In this document: positions 61,585-64,000 of the stretch, one piece after another
Position numbering within the stretch: the first letter of the stretch is position 1
How the letters are laid out: each line of letters opens with the position of its first letter
Assembly (NCBI GenBank): GCA_030148485.1
Contig: JASBTJ010000026.1
Span: 1-64,000 of the forward strand
Length of the DNA: 64,000 nucleotides
Origin: Gammaproteobacteria bacterium
Lineage (GTDB): Bacteria; Pseudomonadota; Gammaproteobacteria; Chromatiales; Chromatiaceae
Reading direction: 5' to 3'
The notes under the pieces: model-generated
What the model was told of the DNA's origin: nothing
Seen by the model: only the letters and a program-made list of their open reading frames with translations
Databases searched by the model: none
Program-made: the position numbers and the translations under genes

Positions 61585-64000
61585 ATGGCCACCGAATCCA
61601 CCACTGCCGGCACCGTCGAAGACATCGCCGTGCCGCCTGTCGCGGCGCACAAGACCGAATCCAAGCCTGCCGCCGGCGTCGACGCCGGCGGTCTGCGCGT
61701 GATCCGCCGCAACGGCAAGGTCACCAACTTCGACCCCAACAAGATCGCCGTGGCCATGACCAAGGCGTTCCTGGCCGTGGAAGGCGGCAATGCCGCGGCC
61801 TCCAGCCGCATCCACAACACGGTGGCCAAGCTCACCAAGGACATCACCGAGACCCTCAAGCGCCGCAATACCGAAACGGTGCACATCGAGGACATCCAGG
61901 ACCAGGTGGAGCTGTCGCTGATGCGCGCCGGCGAGCACAAGGTGGCCCGCGACTACGTGCTGTACCGCGAGCGTCAGGCGCAAAAGCGCGCCGAAGAGGC
62001 AGCCGCCAGCGGTGAAGTCGCCGAGGAACACATCGTCAACGTGACCGCCACCGACGGCAGCGTGCGGCCGCTGGACACCGCCCGGCTGCGCGCCCTGATC
62101 GCCGAGGCCTGCCAAGGCCTGGAAGGCACCGATCCCGAAGCGATCATGAAGGACACCTGCCGCAACCTGTTCGACGGCGTGAAGGAGAAGGACGTCTCCC
62201 AGACCCTGGTGATGACCGCCCGCACCCTGATCGAAAAGGAGCCCAACTACTCCAACGCCTCGGCCCGCCTGCTGCTGGACGTGCTGCGCCGCGAGGCACT
62301 GGGCTTTCTCGGTCTATCCACCGCCGTGCAGACCCAGGAGGAAATGGGCAGCCACTACCCGGACTACCTCAAGGCGTATCTGAAAAAGGCCGCCGAACTC
62401 GAATTGGTCGACCCGCGCCTGTGCCAGTACGACCTGGAGCGCCTGGGCGCCGCGCTCAAGCCCGAGCGCGACCTGCAGTTCACGTACCTGGGGCTGCAAA
62501 CCCTGTACGACCGCTACTTCATCCACAGCAACGACACCCGCTTTGAACTGCCGCAGGCGTTCTTTATGCGCGTTGCCATGGGTCTGGCGATCAACGAGAT
62601 CGACCGCGAAACCCGTGCCATCGAGTTCTACAACCTGCTGTCCAGCTTCGACTTCATGAGCAGCACCCCGACCCTGTTCAACTCCGGCACCCTGCGCCCG
62701 CAGTTATCCAGCTGCTACCTGACCACCGTGCCCGACGACCTGGACGGCATCTACGGCGCCATCAAGGACAACGCCCTGCTGTCCAAGTTTGCCGGCGGCC
62801 TGGGCAACGACTGGACCCGCGTGCGCGGCATGGGCGCCCACATCAAGGGCACCAACGGCAAGTCCCAGGGCGTGGTGCCCTTCATGAAGGTGGCCAACGA
62901 CACCGCCGTGGCGGTCAACCAGGGCGGCAAGCGCAAGGGCGCGGTGTGCGGCTATCTGGAAACCTGGCACATCGACGTCGAGGACTTCATCGAGCTGCGC
63001 AAGAACACCGGTGACGAGCGCCGTCGTACCCACGACATGAACACCGCCAACTGGATCCCCGACCTGTTCATGAAGCGGGTCGCCGAAGACCAGCAATGGA
63101 CCCTGTTCAGCCCCAACGAAACGCCTGACCTGCACGACCTGACCGGCAAGGCCTTCGAGGCGGCCTACACCAAATATGAAGAGATGGCCGACCAAGGCCG
63201 GATCAAGGTGTTCCGCCGCATGAAAGCGGTCGACCTGTGGCGCAAGATGCTCGGCATGCTGTTCGAGACCGGCCACCCCTGGGTGACCTTCAAGGACCCG
63301 TGCAACATCCGCTACACCAACCAGCACATGGGCGTGGTGCACAGCTCCAACCTGTGTACCGAGATCACGCTGCACACCAACGACGCCGAGATCGCCGTGT
63401 GCAACCTGGGTTCGGTCAACCTGCCCGCCCACGTGGACGAAAACGGCCTGAACCTGGAAAAGCTGGAAAAGACCATCAGCACCGCCATGCGCATGCTGGA
63501 CAACGTCATCGAGTACAACTACTACTCGGTGCCCCAGGCGCGTAATTCCAACCTGCGCCACCGCCCGGTAGGCCTGGGCATCATGGGCTTCCAGGACGCG
63601 CTGTATAAGCAGCGTCTGGCCTACACCACGCCCAAGGCGCTGGAATTCGCCGACCGCTCCATGGAGGCGGTGTCCTACTACGCCATCAAGGCCTCCACCG
63701 ACCTGGCCGAAGAGCGCGGCAAGTACTCCACCTTCGACGGCTCGCTGTGGAGCCAGGGCATCCTGCCCATCGACTCGCTGAAAAAACTGGGCGAAGAGCG
63801 CGGCGGCTACCTGCAGGTGGACGACAGCCAGACCCTCGCCTGGGACGAGCTGCGCGAGCGCGTCAAGACCGTGGGCATGCGCAACTCCAACACCATGGCC
63901 ATCGCACCCACCGCCACCATCTCCAACATCTGCGGCGTCAGCCAGTCCATCGAGCCGACCTACCAGAACCTGTTCGTCAAATCGAACCTGTCCGGCGAGT
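61585..64000 (+). CDS. nrdA: Ribonucleoside-diphosphate reductase alpha subunit (5' part)
   Basis: 805 codons up to the window edge, open at the end. Start ATG 61585 with TGGAGGA upstream. Two tandem ATP-cone domains: one around RRNGKVTNFDPNKIAVAMTKAF and a second around ATDGSVRPLDTARLRALI, as in Pseudomonas-type class Ia NrdA. Then the catalytic barrel: STPTLFNSGT, the substrate Cys in LSSCYLTTV, NQGGKRKGAVCGYLETWH, NLCTEITLHT, and GIMGFQDALY. Makes deoxyribonucleotides; radical partner NrdB would lie downstream. A ~90-base leader with small CCCCGT/ACGGGG hairpin precedes it. Confidence 0.97.
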   Translation, partial: MATESTTAGTVEDIAVPPVAAHKTESKPAAGVDAGGLRVIRRNGKVTNFDPNKIAVAMTKAFLAVEGGNAAASSRIHNTVAKLTKDITETLKRRNTETVHIEDIQDQVELSLMRAGEHKVARDYVLYRERQAQKRAEEAAASGEVAEEHIVNVTATDGSVRPLDTARLRALIAEACQGLEGTDPEAIMKDTCRNLFDGVKEKDVSQTLVMTARTLIEKEPNYSNASARLLLDVLRREALGFLGLSTAVQTQEEMGSHYPDYLKAYLKKAAELELVDPRLCQYDLERLGAALKPERDLQFTYLGLQTLYDRYFIHSNDTRFELPQAFFMRVAMGLAINEIDRETRAIEFYNLLSSFDFMSSTPTLFNSGTLRPQLSSCYLTTVPDDLDGIYGAIKDNALLSKFAGGLGNDWTRVRGMGAHIKGTNGKSQGVVPFMKVANDTAVAVNQGGKRKGAVCGYLETWHIDVEDFIELRKNTGDERRRTHDMNTANWIPDLFMKRVAEDQQWTLFSPNETPDLHDLTGKAFEAAYTKYEEMADQGRIKVFRRMKAVDLWRKMLGMLFETGHPWVTFKDPCNIRYTNQHMGVVHSSNLCTEITLHTNDAEIAVCNLGSVNLPAHVDENGLNLEKLEKTISTAMRMLDNVIEYNYYSVPQARNSNLRHRPVGLGIMGFQDALYKQRLAYTTPKALEFADRSMEAVSYYAIKASTDLAEERGKYSTFDGSLWSQGILPIDSLKKLGEERGGYLQVDDSQTLAWDELRERVKTVGMRNSNTMAIAPTATISNICGVSQSIEPTYQNLFVKSNLSGE

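Overview
The window is about 64 kb of GC-rich proteobacterial chromosome. Family content points to a gammaproteobacterium, probably a Chromatiales-type, respiratory, sulfur-oxidiser-like lineage. The evidence is the queA-tgt-yajC-secD-secF order, EpmA/EpmB/EF-P beta-lysylation, a FimX-type c-di-GMP receptor, NirB/NirD with NarK and NrtABD nitrate assimilation, a DsrC/TusE-like protein and multihaem cytochromes. The taxonomic guess is inference.

Layout. 1-10 kb: the end of an ABC permease, a secreted GlcG-like protein, a WecA-like glycosyltransferase, and the Sec/queuosine block with a probable small RNA between tgt and queA. 10-18 kb: a Lys-rich secreted protein, tRNA-Leu(CAA), MsrB, an aminotransferase-sulfurtransferase-Psd run, a lamin-tail-domain surface protein bracketed by REP-like palindromes, and EpmA/EF-P/EpmB. 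18-30 kb: a FimX-type c-di-GMP receptor with its upstream partner, a 5'-nucleotidase, a ROK kinase, an HDOD protein, DUF971, NrtR-NadA with a candidate operator, and a GGDEF-EAL protein.

30-60 kb is a large nitrogen and nitric-oxide island. A leftward operon (35.3 to 30.4 kb) encodes an FAD/[2Fe-2S]/haem-b membrane oxidoreductase (broken by an in-frame TAG), an undecahaem cytochrome c, two monohaem cytochromes and a haemoglobin. A BacNav-like channel follows. Next comes an NO module: two NsrR-like regulators around a truncated haemoglobin and its probable ferredoxin-type reductase. The assimilation operon nirB-nirD-narB-dmsBC-nasA(broken by TAG)-orf-mobB runs leftward. It diverges from narK, a Cys-less DsrC-like fusion and a PP2C/Ser-Thr kinase fusion. 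Last come nasT and nrtA-nrtB-nrtD. Five sigma-54 type -24/-12 promoters (35.4, 49.9, 50.2, 59.0 and 59.9 kb) and NtrC-like sites link these units. Two leaders (nrtA, and the oxidoreductase operon) carry RNA hairpins fitting ANTAR (NasT) antitermination.

60-64 kb: a basic-repeat secreted protein, a TlpA-like thioredoxin, and the start of nrdA with paired NrdR boxes and two perfect DnaA boxes.

A dispersed ~155 bp element without coding capacity occurs four times. One end always sits on the stop codon of a neighbouring gene (wecA, HDOD, truncated haemoglobin, kinase). It looks like a TA-targeting (IS630/Tc1-like) MITE. The most unusual items are the nitrogen-controlled transmembrane electron conduit, the two amber-interrupted genes, the Cys-less DsrC fusion, the NarB-DmsBC pair and the stop-codon MITE.
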